Notes under the pieces: model-generated
Seen by the model: only the letters and a program-made list of their open reading frames with translations
What the model was told of the DNA's origin: nothing
Database searches by the model: none
Shown: piece after piece, positions 1 through 6,389 of the stretch
Numbering within the stretch: the first letter of the stretch is position 1
Layout of the letters: every line of letters begins with the position of its first letter
Made by a program: the position numbers and the translations under genes
Assembly: GCA_937891565.1 (NCBI GenBank)
Contig: CALAHA010000105.1
Span: 1-9,557 of the forward strand
Length of the DNA: 9,557 bases
Direction of reading: 5' to 3'
Origin: an uncultured Ilumatobacter sp.
GTDB lineage: Bacteria; Actinomycetota; Acidimicrobiia; Acidimicrobiales; Ilumatobacteraceae

Positions 1-588
1 TTCGACTGGCGCAAGGGCTTCAAGTTCTCCACCTACGCCACGTGGTGGATCCGTCAGGCCATTACTCGCGGCATCGCCAACACGGGCCGCACCATTCGCC
101 TCCCGGTTCACGCCGGCGACACGCTTGCTCGGTTGCAGAAGGCGCGTTCACGCCTCGAACTCAAGTTTGGGCGTCCGGCCACGCTCTCTGAACTGGCCAA
201 AGAAGTCGAAATGCCGGAGGACAAGGTCACCGAGGCGCTGCGCTTCGCTGCCGAACCGCTCTCGTTGTCGGAGCCACTGCGCGAAGACGGCGATGCCGAA
301 CTCGGCGACGTCGTCGAAGACCGCTCAGCCGAGTCGCCCTTCGAAGTCGCCGCCACTGCGCTGCTGCCCGACGAGATCAGCCGACTGCTCGCCCCGCTCG
401 ATGAACGCGAGCGTGAAATCCTCAAGCTGCGCTTCGGCCTCGATCGCGGTGAGCCACGGACCCTCGAAGAGGTCGGTGAACACTTCAACCTCACCCGTGA
501 GCGCATCCGCCAAATCGAAGCTCGCGCTATGAGCAAACTGCGTCACCCGTCGAGCGACACCGGCGCACGCGACCTTCTCGCCGTCTAA
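1..588 (+). CDS. RNA polymerase sigma factor, sigma-70 group 2 (3' part, 5' end outside window)
   Basis: The frame is open from base 1 to the TAA at 586-588, giving the last 195 residues; the start lies upstream of the window. The protein would direct RNA polymerase to promoters. Region 2.3-2.4 is visible at residues 1-39 (FDWRKGFKFSTYATWWIRQA, then IANTGRTIRLPVH), and binds and melts the -10 element. Region 3 follows (residues ~40-115). Region 4 is at ~120-185, with DEREREILKLRFGL and the helix-turn-helix TLEEVGEHFNLTRERIRQIE that contacts the -35 element. The principal factor normally reads ADQARTIRIPVH where this one reads ANTGRTIRLPVH. That and the short, simple region 3 suggest a group-2 (SigB/HrdB-like) factor rather than the essential RpoD, but this is inference from a partial protein. 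A strong hairpin follows five bases after the stop. Confidence 0.93.
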   Translation, partial: FDWRKGFKFSTYATWWIRQAITRGIANTGRTIRLPVHAGDTLARLQKARSRLELKFGRPATLSELAKEVEMPEDKVTEALRFAAEPLSLSEPLREDGDAELGDVVEDRSAESPFEVAATALLPDEISRLLAPLDEREREILKLRFGLDRGEPRTLEEVGEHFNLTRERIRQIEARAMSKLRHPSSDTGARDLLAV

Positions 589-886
589 ACAGTGTCACAC
601 CGAGCTGACCTCGGTGTGACAGTTGCAGCACGTTCACGGCAATTTCAGGCTCTTTAGATTTCAGGTTGAACTCAGGAATCGGCCAGGTCGTGCCGAAGAA
701 GTAATTGTGCTTGACATTCACCGCGCCACGCTTGACGACCTCGAGCCAATGACCAGCGTGTACACGGCTCCACCCCAATTCCTGGGGCACCGGAGCAGGT
801 GCTGCACTCGTGCCGACCGAGCCGTTGGGCGTGTACGTCGACCAACCGAACCGATTGTTCGAGTATGAGCGAATTCTCGCCGCCAT
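527..886 (-). CDS. Doubtful small ORF or gene remnant, unknown function
   Basis: This open frame of 119 codons starts at the ATG at 884-886 and ends inside the 3' end of the sigma factor gene on the other strand. Residues ~1-90 have ordinary protein composition (aromatic, Asn and Lys residues, for example WLEVVKRGAVNV and HNYFFGTTWPIPEF) and moderately GC-rich third positions, which is why it is listed. The last ~30 codons read backwards through the sigma factor terminator hairpin and coding end, which argues that any real gene ended earlier or is a decayed fragment. There is no Shine-Dalgarno sequence before the ATG. I recognise no domain. The overlapping plus-strand frame (623-868) is less convincing. 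Either may be chance. Confidence 0.25.
   Translation of the reverse strand: MAARIRSYSNNRFGWSTYTPNGSVGTSAAPAPVPQELGWSRVHAGHWLEVVKRGAVNVKHNYFFGTTWPIPEFNLKSKEPEIAVNVLQLSHRGQLGVTLFRRREGRVRRCRSTGDAVCS
593..621 (+). terminator. Hairpin terminator after the sigma factor gene
   Basis: A perfect 12-bp stem (TGTCACACCGAG paired with CTCGGTGTGACA) closes a 5-base loop (CTGAC), starting five bases after the sigma factor stop. No run of T follows, as is common in GC-rich actinobacteria. It is symmetric and could also act on transcripts from the minus strand. Confidence 0.75.
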
Positions 887-953
887 GGATATGACGCGCG
901 GCAGGCCTCGGCCCGTCGTCTCGCTCCCATTCTGAGGTCAGCCCAGACGCGCA
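622..953. other. Intergenic stretch between convergent terminators
   Basis: This stretch lies between the terminator hairpin of the sigma factor and that of the acyl-CoA dehydrogenase. Apart from the doubtful minus-strand frame ending at 527, I see no gene, RNA gene or repeat in it. Its base composition is slightly less GC-rich than the flanking genes around 640-720. Confidence 0.6.
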
Positions 954-989
954 ACGGCCGGCGCCCTCTCCACGGAGAACGCCGGCCGT
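954..989 (-). terminator. Hairpin terminator after the acyl-CoA dehydrogenase gene
   Basis: The stem pairs ACGGCCGGCG with CGCCGGCCGT (10 bp), then has a small internal loop (CCC against A) and an inner TCTCC/GGAGA stem. It lies about 30 bases downstream of the minus-strand stop at 1020. No T run follows. The structure is nearly symmetric, so it may stop transcription from both sides. Confidence 0.65.
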
Positions 990-1019
990 CGTGAGACCCA
1001 ATAACAGGTCAGGGGTGAA

Positions 1020-2351
1020 TCAGGCCGGACCGGAGAACGCGCCTTCCTTCACTTCGGAGTTGTTCGCGAGGAACGCCTCCTTCGGGTTGTAGCCACGAGC
1101 CTTGTCTTCGCCATCGTTGACTTCCTTACGACCCACAACCATCCAATGGACTTCGTCCGGGCCGTCAGCCAGGCGCAGCGTGCGCTGGCTGGTGTACATG
1201 TCGGCAAGTGGCGTCCACTGCGACACACCAGTAGCACCGTGCATCTGGATGGCCTGGTCAATGATCTCACAGACCCGAATCGGAACCATTGCCTTCACCG
1301 CCGACACCCACACACGAGCTTCAGAGTTGCCGAGCTTGTCCATCGCGTTCGCAGCAGTGAGCACCATGCGGCGCATCGACTCGATCTCGATACGAGCCTT
1401 CGCAATCATCTCGGTGTTCCCACCGAGCTTGGCAAGCGGCTTGCCGAAACCGTCACGGCTGATGCCACGAGACACCATCATCTCAAGAGCCTTCTCGGCC
1501 TGACCAATAGCCCGCATGCAGTGATGGATGCGGCCCGGGCCGAGGCGAACCTGGCTGATCTCGAAACCGCGGCCTTCGCCGAGCAGAATATTCTCATACG
1601 GCACACGAACATTGTCGAACTTGATGTGCATATGGCCGTGCGGCGCATCGTCTTTACCAAACACATGCATCGGGCCAAGGATCTGCACACCAGGCGTATC
1701 AATCGGCACCAAGATCTGCGACTGACGCTGATGCGGCGGACCATCAGGGCTCGTCTGCACCATCGTGATCATGATCTTGCAACGCGGATCACCAGCACCA
1801 GAGATGTAGTACTTCTCGCCGTTGATCAACCACTCGTCGCCGTCACGCTCAGCCACACACGCAATGTTCTTCGCGTCAGACGAAGCAACATCAGGCTCAG
1901 TCATCGCGTACGCCGAACGAATCTCGCCAGCCAAAAGCGGCTTCAACCACTTCTCCTTCTGCGCCTCGGTGCCAACACGCTCAAGCACTTCCATGTTGCC
2001 CGTGTCGGGCGCAGCACAGTTCATCGACTCCGAAGCAAGCGGGTTCTTGCCTAACTCGATCGCGATGTACGCGTAATCGAGGTTCGACAGACCCTCACCA
2101 GTCTCGGCGTCGGGGAGAAAAAAGTTCCAGAGACCGTTGGCTTTGGCCTTGTCTTTGACGGCCTGCAGCAATTCAAGCTGCCCCGGGGCATAACCCCAAC
2201 GATCCTCACGCGTGGCACCGAGCCGGAAGAACTCTTCCGACATCGGCTGGACTTCCTCCGCAATGAAGGCCTTGACCTTCTCATACAGCGGGCGCACACC
2301 TTCAGACATCCGGAGGTCGTACATGTCAACAGTTGATTCAAGAGCAGCCAT
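1020..2351 (-). CDS. Acyl-CoA dehydrogenase family protein (ACAD10/11-like)
   Basis: This 443-residue protein matches the length and layout of FAD-dependent acyl-CoA dehydrogenases, which introduce a C2-C3 double bond into acyl-CoA thioesters in the cytoplasm and pass electrons to an electron-transfer flavoprotein. The helical N-terminal domain spans ~15-145. The flavin-contacting strand motif YAMTEPDVASSDAKNI is at 148-163 and the beta domain runs to ~255. The C-terminal helical domain includes QMHGATGVSQWTPLADMY at 369-386 and the family signature LRLADGPDEVH at 392-402. At the position where medium-chain enzymes carry the catalytic Glu (YEGTSQI), this one has Asp (D396, in ADGPDEVH), which by my alignment is typical of ACAD10/11-like members. 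The true substrate is unknown. The ATG at 2349-2351 has no ribosome binding site but a TAAGTT box six bases upstream, so it may be leaderless. It is a single-gene unit. Confidence 0.95.
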   Translation of the reverse strand: MAALESTVDMYDLRMSEGVRPLYEKVKAFIAEEVQPMSEEFFRLGATREDRWGYAPGQLELLQAVKDKAKANGLWNFFLPDAETGEGLSNLDYAYIAIELGKNPLASESMNCAAPDTGNMEVLERVGTEAQKEKWLKPLLAGEIRSAYAMTEPDVASSDAKNIACVAERDGDEWLINGEKYYISGAGDPRCKIMITMVQTSPDGPPHQRQSQILVPIDTPGVQILGPMHVFGKDDAPHGHMHIKFDNVRVPYENILLGEGRGFEISQVRLGPGRIHHCMRAIGQAEKALEMMVSRGISRDGFGKPLAKLGGNTEMIAKARIEIESMRRMVLTAANAMDKLGNSEARVWVSAVKAMVPIRVCEIIDQAIQMHGATGVSQWTPLADMYTSQRTLRLADGPDEVHWMVVGRKEVNDGEDKARGYNPKEAFLANNSEVKEGAFSGPA

Positions 2352-2357
2352 GTACTG

Positions 2358-2363
2358 AACTTA
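2358..2363 (-). promoter_or_regulatory. Probable -10 element of a leaderless acyl-CoA dehydrogenase transcript
   Basis: Read on the minus strand, TAAGTT (TANNNT type) lies six bases before the ATG, which would place the transcription start at or next to the A of the start codon. No convincing -35 box at 16-18 bases was found and no Shine-Dalgarno sequence precedes the ATG. Pattern only. Confidence 0.4.
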
Positions 2364-2428
2364 GTGATGAGGATCCAAGGTCGCGCTATCGGGTGCGCGC
2401 ATCTTGTGCCAGTTCAGCGTGAGCGACG

Positions 2429-2695
2429 TTGGGGACTGGAGTGCAAGACGACTTCACCGCTCAGAAAGCAATCGAGGCACGGGACTTCGTCGTTGTGAAT
2501 CTGGCAGAGTTCCAGAAGTCCAATCGCCTCGGTCGACGCCCCAATCACACGCAGGCAGCCATCAGTGGATACCGACTGAGCCCTGGCCGGCGCTTCGTCC
2601 TGGTTGTCTGGAATGGTCTGAGCTCGTTATTCCTCACGTGCCCGCTCGAGAGGGTCCTCTCAAACGGCCACGAACGTCCGTGGATCGAATTTTGA
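2429..2695 (+). CDS. Possible small hypothetical protein (88 codons)
   Basis: An open frame starts at TTG 2429 (or GTG 2441) and ends at the TGA at 2693-2695; an in-frame stop lies just upstream at 2420-2422. Third positions are about two-thirds G or C, and the translation looks protein-like (FVVVNLAEFQKSNRLGRR, then FVLVVWNGLSSLFLTC), with a short hydrophobic stretch at ~60-75 but no recognised domain. There is no clear ribosome binding site. Its last codons lie in the left arm of the inverted repeat at 2668-2743. It may be a real small gene, a remnant, or chance. Nothing in the neighbourhood suggests a role. Confidence 0.3.
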   Translation: MGTGVQDDFTAQKAIEARDFVVVNLAEFQKSNRLGRRPNHTQAAISGYRLSPGRRFVLVVWNGLSSLFLTCPLERVLSNGHERPWIEF

Positions 2696-2743
2696 ATACC
2701 CCAGCGTGTGGAGCTTTCAAAGCACGCCAGCGGACGTTCGTGG
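2668..2743. repeat. 13-bp perfect inverted repeat around an inner hairpin
   Basis: CCACGAACGTCCG (2668-2680) is repeated exactly in inverted orientation as CGGACGTTCGTGG (2731-2743), with 50 bases between. Inside lies a second dyad: GCGT/ACGC arms (2704-2707 and 2724-2727) around the perfect palindrome GCTTTCAAAGC. On the minus strand the structure begins six bases after the CCA end of the tRNA-Sec gene, so it could be a 3' processing or termination structure for that transcript. There is no T run and no obvious target duplication. Confidence 0.6.
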
Positions 2744-2749
2744 ACCCTT

Positions 2750-2845
2750 TGGCGGAGATGGACGGGAATCGAACCCGCCGGACGGGGATCGCCCGTCCCA
2801 ACCGCTTTGAAGGCGGCGGAGCCCACCAGGTACCCAGACATCTCC
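2750..2845 (-). tRNA. selC: Selenocysteine tRNA, anticodon TCA
   Basis: Read on the minus strand, this 96-base gene (with encoded CCA) has the layout of bacterial tRNA-Sec, which is charged with Ser, converted to Sec by SelA, and delivered to in-frame UGA codons by SelB. The anticodon loop CTTCAAA holds TCA (plus-strand 2808-2810) on a GCCGC/GCGGT stem. The long variable arm has a perfect 7-bp stem (GGACGGG/CCCGTCC) closing a 5-base loop. The T arm is GCGGG-TTCGATT-CCCGT. The extended acceptor stem starts GGAGATG and ends CATCTCC, followed by G and CCA. The eighth acceptor pair appears to be a T/C mismatch, and the D stem (GGGTACC-TGGT-GGGCTCC) has two adjacent non-pairs. The organism should therefore make selenoproteins, but no selA, selB, selD or in-frame UGA gene is seen here. 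Confidence 0.93.
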
Positions 2846-3017
2846 ACGTTCGACGTTAGCTGTCGCGCGGCGAACTCGGGACGTACAGCGGCGCTTTCCG
2901 CCCGGAATCGCGCCGAGTTCGCCACGCGAGCGCGACTCTGTGCGGGGGCCCATACTCTGCGGCCACCGACTCCCTCCATGTCATTCACCTCAACCGCCAC
3001 GTCGGCAGGGAGAACAC
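2846..3017. promoter_or_regulatory. Divergent intergenic region between tRNA-Sec and the Tad operon
   Basis: This gap must hold the minus-strand promoter of the tRNA gene and the plus-strand promoter of the pilus operon. The only candidate I can point to is TACTCT at 2953-2958 as a -10 box for the operon, without a clear -35. A good ribosome binding site (AGGGAG, 3007-3012) ends the region, five bases before the ATG at 3018. Confidence 0.35.
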
Positions 3018-3692
3018 ATGGTCACGCTCTGTTGGGCCGTCAAAGGCGGCTCGGGAACCACCGTTGTCACGTCAACGCTCGCACTCGAATCCACGCGGCC
3101 CGCGCTGCTCGTCGACCTCGACGGCGAGATCGACACGGTGCTCGGGCTCCCCGAACCCGACCGTCCCGGCGTCGTCGACTGGCTGCTCGGCGACGGGCCG
3201 CCGAGCCAACTCGACGACCTACTGATCGACATCGATGACACCACCTTCCTCTTGCCGTGCCGGCTCGGTGGGACTGCGACGTCAACAACAGCAGGGTCAA
3301 CTGCATCGATGCCATCGCCAGAACGGTGGGCCGTACTCCTCACCTGGTTCGCCGATTGGGAGGCTCACTCTGGCGGCGAGGTCTGGATCGACGCCGGGAC
3401 CGGCACGCCCGCGGCCGCATTGGCGAGTGGCATCGAGCAACGTTGGCTCGTCAGTCGCGCGTGCTACCTCTCATTGCGGCGAGCGGCCCGATCCCCCATC
3501 CGCCCGACGGGCGTGTTGTTCGTGAGCGGACACGGTCGACAACTGCGTCCAAAAGACGTTGAACGATCCGTCGGTGCGCCGATCGTTGCGACGATCGCCG
3601 AGGACCCACGCATTGCCCGGGCCGTCGACTCAGGCCTGCTCGCAAGCCGGCCTCCACTCATCATCCGCAAGAGTCTCCGAGAGATCGCATGA
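3018..3692 (+). CDS. TadZ/CpaE-like MinD-family ATPase of the Tad pilus locus, atypical Walker A
   Basis: This 224-residue protein of the ParA/MinD fold opens the Tad operon. TadZ/CpaE proteins position the pilus machine in the cell. The start at 3018 was chosen over an upstream in-frame start (2940) because AGGGAG lies five bases before it and the protein then begins directly at the P-loop strand (MVTLCWAVKGGSGTT). The signature Lys of deviant Walker A is present (K9), but the second, P-loop Lys is Thr (KGGSGTT, residues 9-15), so nucleotide hydrolysis is doubtful; TadZ proteins are known to have atypical Walker A motifs. LLVDLDGEIDTVLGL follows (~34-48) and a Walker B-like VWIDAGTG lies at ~123-130. 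There is no N-terminal receiver domain, unlike many CpaE proteins. The stop overlaps the next start (ATGA). Confidence 0.82.
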   Translation: MVTLCWAVKGGSGTTVVTSTLALESTRPALLVDLDGEIDTVLGLPEPDRPGVVDWLLGDGPPSQLDDLLIDIDDTTFLLPCRLGGTATSTTAGSTASMPSPERWAVLLTWFADWEAHSGGEVWIDAGTGTPAAALASGIEQRWLVSRACYLSLRRAARSPIRPTGVLFVSGHGRQLRPKDVERSVGAPIVATIAEDPRIARAVDSGLLASRPPLIIRKSLREIA

Positions 3693-4849
3693 GCGACCAA
3701 CTACTCAATGCGACCGCTGCCAGCACGTCGTCGGCACCGGACCCTGTGGCCGACATCTGTCGGCGAATCAACGACGTTGGAGGCGACGTCGCTCAGGCCG
3801 CGCACATCGAAGCACGTCACGTCGCACCACTGGCAACCATCGACGAGCAACGACGCCTGGCCGAGGCAGCTATCGCTCGCCTCACGGGCCTCGGTGAACT
3901 CGACGAATGGGTCAGCGACGTCACCGTCGACGAAGTGCTGGTTAACGCCGACAACCACATCTGGATCGATCGGGGCGGTGAACTGCTCAGAGTCGGCACG
4001 CTCAGGAGCCAGCCGCTCGGCAATATCATCGAACGGATCCTTACCCCGATCGGCCGGTGTCTTGACCTGACCACACCCATTGTCGACGCTCGCCTGGCTG
4101 ACGGCTCACGGGTGTGCGCTGTCATCGGCCCGGTCGGTGTCGATGGGGCCAGCCTTTCAATCCGTCGATTTGCGCGCTCCGCTCGTCAACTAGCTGCATT
4201 CACCGATCCGCTCGGGGTCAAAATCCTCACCCAGATCGTCGATCGGCGTTGCAACGTCGTTGTCAGCGGTGCCACCTCGTCGGGCAAGACTTCGCTACTC
4301 GCTGCGTTGATTGCGACTCTCCCGGCTCACGAGCGCATCGTCGTCCTGGAGGACACTGCCGAACTACCCATCGGCGCACAGCATGTTGTGCGGCTCGAAG
4401 CCCGTCCGCCAGCGCCAGATGGGCCCCCCGCGATCGACCTGAACGACCTGGTGCGCACAGCACTCCGACTCCGACCGGATCGCTTGGTCGTCGGCGAGAT
4501 CCGTGGGCCCGAGGTGCTGGGCCTCGTGCAAGCAATGAACACCGGCCACGACGGTTCGTTCTCGACGTGCCACGCCAATGGGCCCCACGACGCGCTCCTT
4601 CGGTTGGAATCGCTCGTCTTGCAGGCGGCGCCGACCTGGCCCCTGCCCGCGATTCGACAGCAGCTTGCACGGTCGCTCGATGTCGTGGTCCACATCAGCC
4701 GATCACGCTCGGACGGCAAGCGCCGCCTGGTGTCGATCTGCGAGGTCGGCGTGCCGAATGACGATGGTGAACCGCGCCTCATTCCGATTGCTGAACTTCG
4801 CACTGGCGAACGCCTCGTGCAGGTCGGCGTGCTGCAGAGCCGGCGATGA
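3689..4849 (+). CDS. tadA: TadA/CpaF-type secretion ATPase
   Basis: This 386-residue protein of the type II/IV secretion ATPase family is the cytoplasmic motor that drives pilin assembly. An N-terminal regulatory domain (residues ~50-165) with LVNADNHIWIDRGGEL and the ADGSRVCAV strand precedes the motor domain. Walker A is GATSSGKTS (194-202), the Asp box is VVLEDTAEL (218-225, E221 D222), Walker B is LVVGEIRGPE (266-275) and the His box is STCHANG (292-298). All key residues are present, so it should be active. The start overlaps the TadZ-like gene by four bases (ATGA) and the end overlaps tadB in the same way, indicating translational coupling. The length is typical for short CpaF proteins. 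Confidence 0.95.
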   Translation: MSDQLLNATAASTSSAPDPVADICRRINDVGGDVAQAAHIEARHVAPLATIDEQRRLAEAAIARLTGLGELDEWVSDVTVDEVLVNADNHIWIDRGGELLRVGTLRSQPLGNIIERILTPIGRCLDLTTPIVDARLADGSRVCAVIGPVGVDGASLSIRRFARSARQLAAFTDPLGVKILTQIVDRRCNVVVSGATSSGKTSLLAALIATLPAHERIVVLEDTAELPIGAQHVVRLEARPPAPDGPPAIDLNDLVRTALRLRPDRLVVGEIRGPEVLGLVQAMNTGHDGSFSTCHANGPHDALLRLESLVLQAAPTWPLPAIRQQLARSLDVVVHISRSRSDGKRRLVSICEVGVPNDDGEPRLIPIAELRTGERLVQVGVLQSRR

Positions 4850-5610
4850 GCGCTGTCTTCAGCGCCCCCACTCTGGCTGCTGTCATGGCTGGTTTGTTGG
4901 CTGGTTTGTTGTGCCCTGCGATCTTCGCCTCGCCAGCAATGCGCGCATGCCTTCCGCCACGCCGCGCGCCCCTGCCAACGACCCGTGCCCGCACGCATCG
5001 GATCGTCACGTTGGCAACGACCCTCCAGACGCGCAGGGCTCAAAGGCGAATCGCACGCACCACCATCGCACCTGGTGCGGTTGCAGAGTGGTGCGATGCG
5101 CTCGCCCGTTCGCTCCGCGCCGGCACCACCTTGCGCTCCGCCCTGACGAGCATCGAACCCACCGACCCAGCGCTCGCTTATCGATCCCAGGCCGTTCGAG
5201 AGGCCCTCGGGCGAGGTGCAATTGTCTCCACCGCAGTGATCGGCCTCCACGCCGATCCCGCGTCTCGACCTCAGCGACAGTCACCCCACCTGGCGCTGGC
5301 CGCTGCGGTCTTGGCAACCTCGGGCAGCATCGGCGGGCCAGCTGCCGCATCGCTCGATCGACTCGCCGGAGCGCTCCGGCTCCGTACGGCCGACGGGCAA
5401 GAGCGTTCGGCGCACAGTTCCCAAGCGCGGCTCAGTGCACACGTTTTGACGTTCGTCCCGCTCGCCTTGCTTGCCCTGTTGGTCGTGGCCGACTCCGATG
5501 TTCGAGCTGTGCTCAGCCAACCAACTGGCGTCGCCCTCGTGTTGATCGGTCTCGCTCTGAACCTTGTCGGCTGGTGGTGGATGCGTTGCATCGTCACCGC
5601 CCGGGAATGA
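4846..5610 (+). CDS. tadB: TadB, type II secretion F-domain membrane protein
   Basis: This 254-residue inner-membrane protein is expected to form, with TadC, the platform on which the TadA ATPase acts. A first membrane segment lies at ~8-29, followed by a basic cytoplasmic stretch (~32-75) and the F domain around GAVAEWCDALARSLRAGTTL (77-96) to ~195. Two membrane segments (~198-216 and ~226-248) close the protein. The F-domain pattern of an amphipathic helix, then SLRAG, then hydrophobic helices is characteristic. The first membrane segment contains an exact 12-base tandem repeat encoding AGLLAGLL. The start overlaps tadA by four bases and the next gene begins one base after the stop. The domain is shorter than in TadB of Proteobacteria, as usual in actinobacteria. 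Confidence 0.88.
   Translation: MSAVFSAPTLAAVMAGLLAGLLCPAIFASPAMRACLPPRRAPLPTTRARTHRIVTLATTLQTRRAQRRIARTTIAPGAVAEWCDALARSLRAGTTLRSALTSIEPTDPALAYRSQAVREALGRGAIVSTAVIGLHADPASRPQRQSPHLALAAAVLATSGSIGGPAAASLDRLAGALRLRTADGQERSAHSSQARLSAHVLTFVPLALLALLVVADSDVRAVLSQPTGVALVLIGLALNLVGWWWMRCIVTARE
4888..4911 (+). repeat. 12-bp in-frame tandem duplication in tadB
   Basis: GCTGGTTTGTTG occurs twice back to back and encodes AGLL twice within the first membrane segment of TadB (residues 15-22). The two copies are identical to the base, including four TTG leucine codons, so the duplication appears recent (replication slippage). Confidence 0.9.
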
Positions 5611-5611
5611 C

Positions 5612-6355
5612 ATGTTGATCCTCGTCCCAACCGTGGCGACCCTCCTGTGCGTACTGGTCGCCGCCGAAGGAGCCAAGCAGATCTCCAGCCCGAGGCGCAG
5701 TCCAGCCCCAACCCTGCAGGAAGTTTTGCCCGCAACGCCATCACCTCGGCTCGGGCACACGCATCGGCGCCGTCTCGGCTGGGTGTGCCTGGGGGCCGTC
5801 GGGGTCGTGGCCGTCGGTGCTATCCCCGCAGCGATCCTCACGGTTGTTTGCTTTGCAACAAAGCGAACGCGTGTACTTCTCGCCACTCGATCAGCCACCG
5901 CTGCCCAGATCGCCGCGCTCCCAGATGCCATCGACACCTTCGTCCTCCTCGTTCACGCTGGCCTCACCCCGAGGCTTGCGGTCGAACGTCTCATCGTCGC
6001 AGCGCCGCCGATGACCCGACCGGCATTCGCCGAGGTCGTCCATCGCTCCCGGCGAGGCGAGACATTCGCCGACGCACTGGCTGCGCTGAACACCCACTTC
6101 GGCGCGAGTGCTACCGCGTTCGTTGACCTCGTTGCGGCCTCAAGCCGTTACGGGCTCCCGATCACCGATGTCCTCACCCAACTCTCGGTGGAAACACGCG
6201 CAACTCGACGGCGCCTCGACGAAGCAGCGGCTCGCGCCCTGCCGGTCAAGCTGTCATTTCCGCTGGTCCTGTGCACCTTGCCCTCATTCGTCTTGCTCGC
6301 CATTGCCCCTGCGGTGCTGGCAGCCCTCTCGTCGCTCGGCAACAACGCCTGGTGA
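5612..6355 (+). CDS. tadC: TadC, type II secretion F-domain membrane protein
   Basis: This 247-residue inner-membrane protein is the likely partner of TadB in the pilus assembly platform. The ATG at 5612 was chosen over an upstream in-frame start at 5564, which lies inside tadB: it is one base after the tadB stop, has GGGA close upstream, and starts a good membrane segment (residues 2-18, MLILVPTVATLLCVLVA). A second hydrophobic segment is at ~55-82. The F domain begins near LPDAIDTFVLLVHAGLTPRL (103-122) and continues through SSRYGLPITDVLTQL (177-191). The C-terminal RRRLDEAAARALPVKLSFPL with a long hydrophobic end (~213-240) is the classical TadC tail. The pilin gene follows after 34 bases. 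Confidence 0.9.
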   Translation: MLILVPTVATLLCVLVAAEGAKQISSPRRSPAPTLQEVLPATPSPRLGHTHRRRLGWVCLGAVGVVAVGAIPAAILTVVCFATKRTRVLLATRSATAAQIAALPDAIDTFVLLVHAGLTPRLAVERLIVAAPPMTRPAFAEVVHRSRRGETFADALAALNTHFGASATAFVDLVAASSRYGLPITDVLTQLSVETRATRRRLDEAAARALPVKLSFPLVLCTLPSFVLLAIAPAVLAALSSLGNNAW

Positions 6356-6379
6356 CCGACCGTTCCCGCAAACTTTTTC

Positions 6380-6384
6380 GGAGG
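6380..6384 (+). promoter_or_regulatory. Strong ribosome binding site of the pilin gene
   Basis: GGAGG is followed by five bases and the ATG at 6390. It decides the start of the pilin reading frame and is clearly better than the weak or absent sites at tadA, tadB and the TadE-like gene, suggesting the pilin is translated at a higher level. Confidence 0.75.
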
Positions 6385-6389
6385 CACCG

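Noticed and set aside
1146..2054. 302-codon open frame on the plus strand
   Set aside because: It lies entirely antisense to the clear acyl-CoA dehydrogenase gene, has an Arg/His-rich translation typical of antisense shadows in GC-rich DNA, and no ribosome binding site.
2693..2740. TGA at 2693-2695 followed by a hairpin, next to a tRNA-Sec gene, as a possible selenocysteine codon with SECIS element
   Set aside because: Reading through would enter the tRNA gene in antisense with an Arg-rich product, there is no redox motif such as CxxU around the TGA, and the upstream ORF is itself doubtful.
2668..2743. Inverted repeat as the ends of an insertion sequence
   Set aside because: Only 50 bases lie between the arms, there is no transposase and no target duplication is visible; it is kept as a structural repeat only.
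2545..3000. 151-codon open frame on the minus strand
   Set aside because: It runs straight through the tRNA-Sec gene on the same strand; the tRNA explains the conserved structure.
4327..5250. 307-codon open frame on the minus strand across tadA and tadB
   Set aside because: It is antisense to two well-supported overlapping genes, and its translation is low-complexity and Cys/Arg/Ser-rich.
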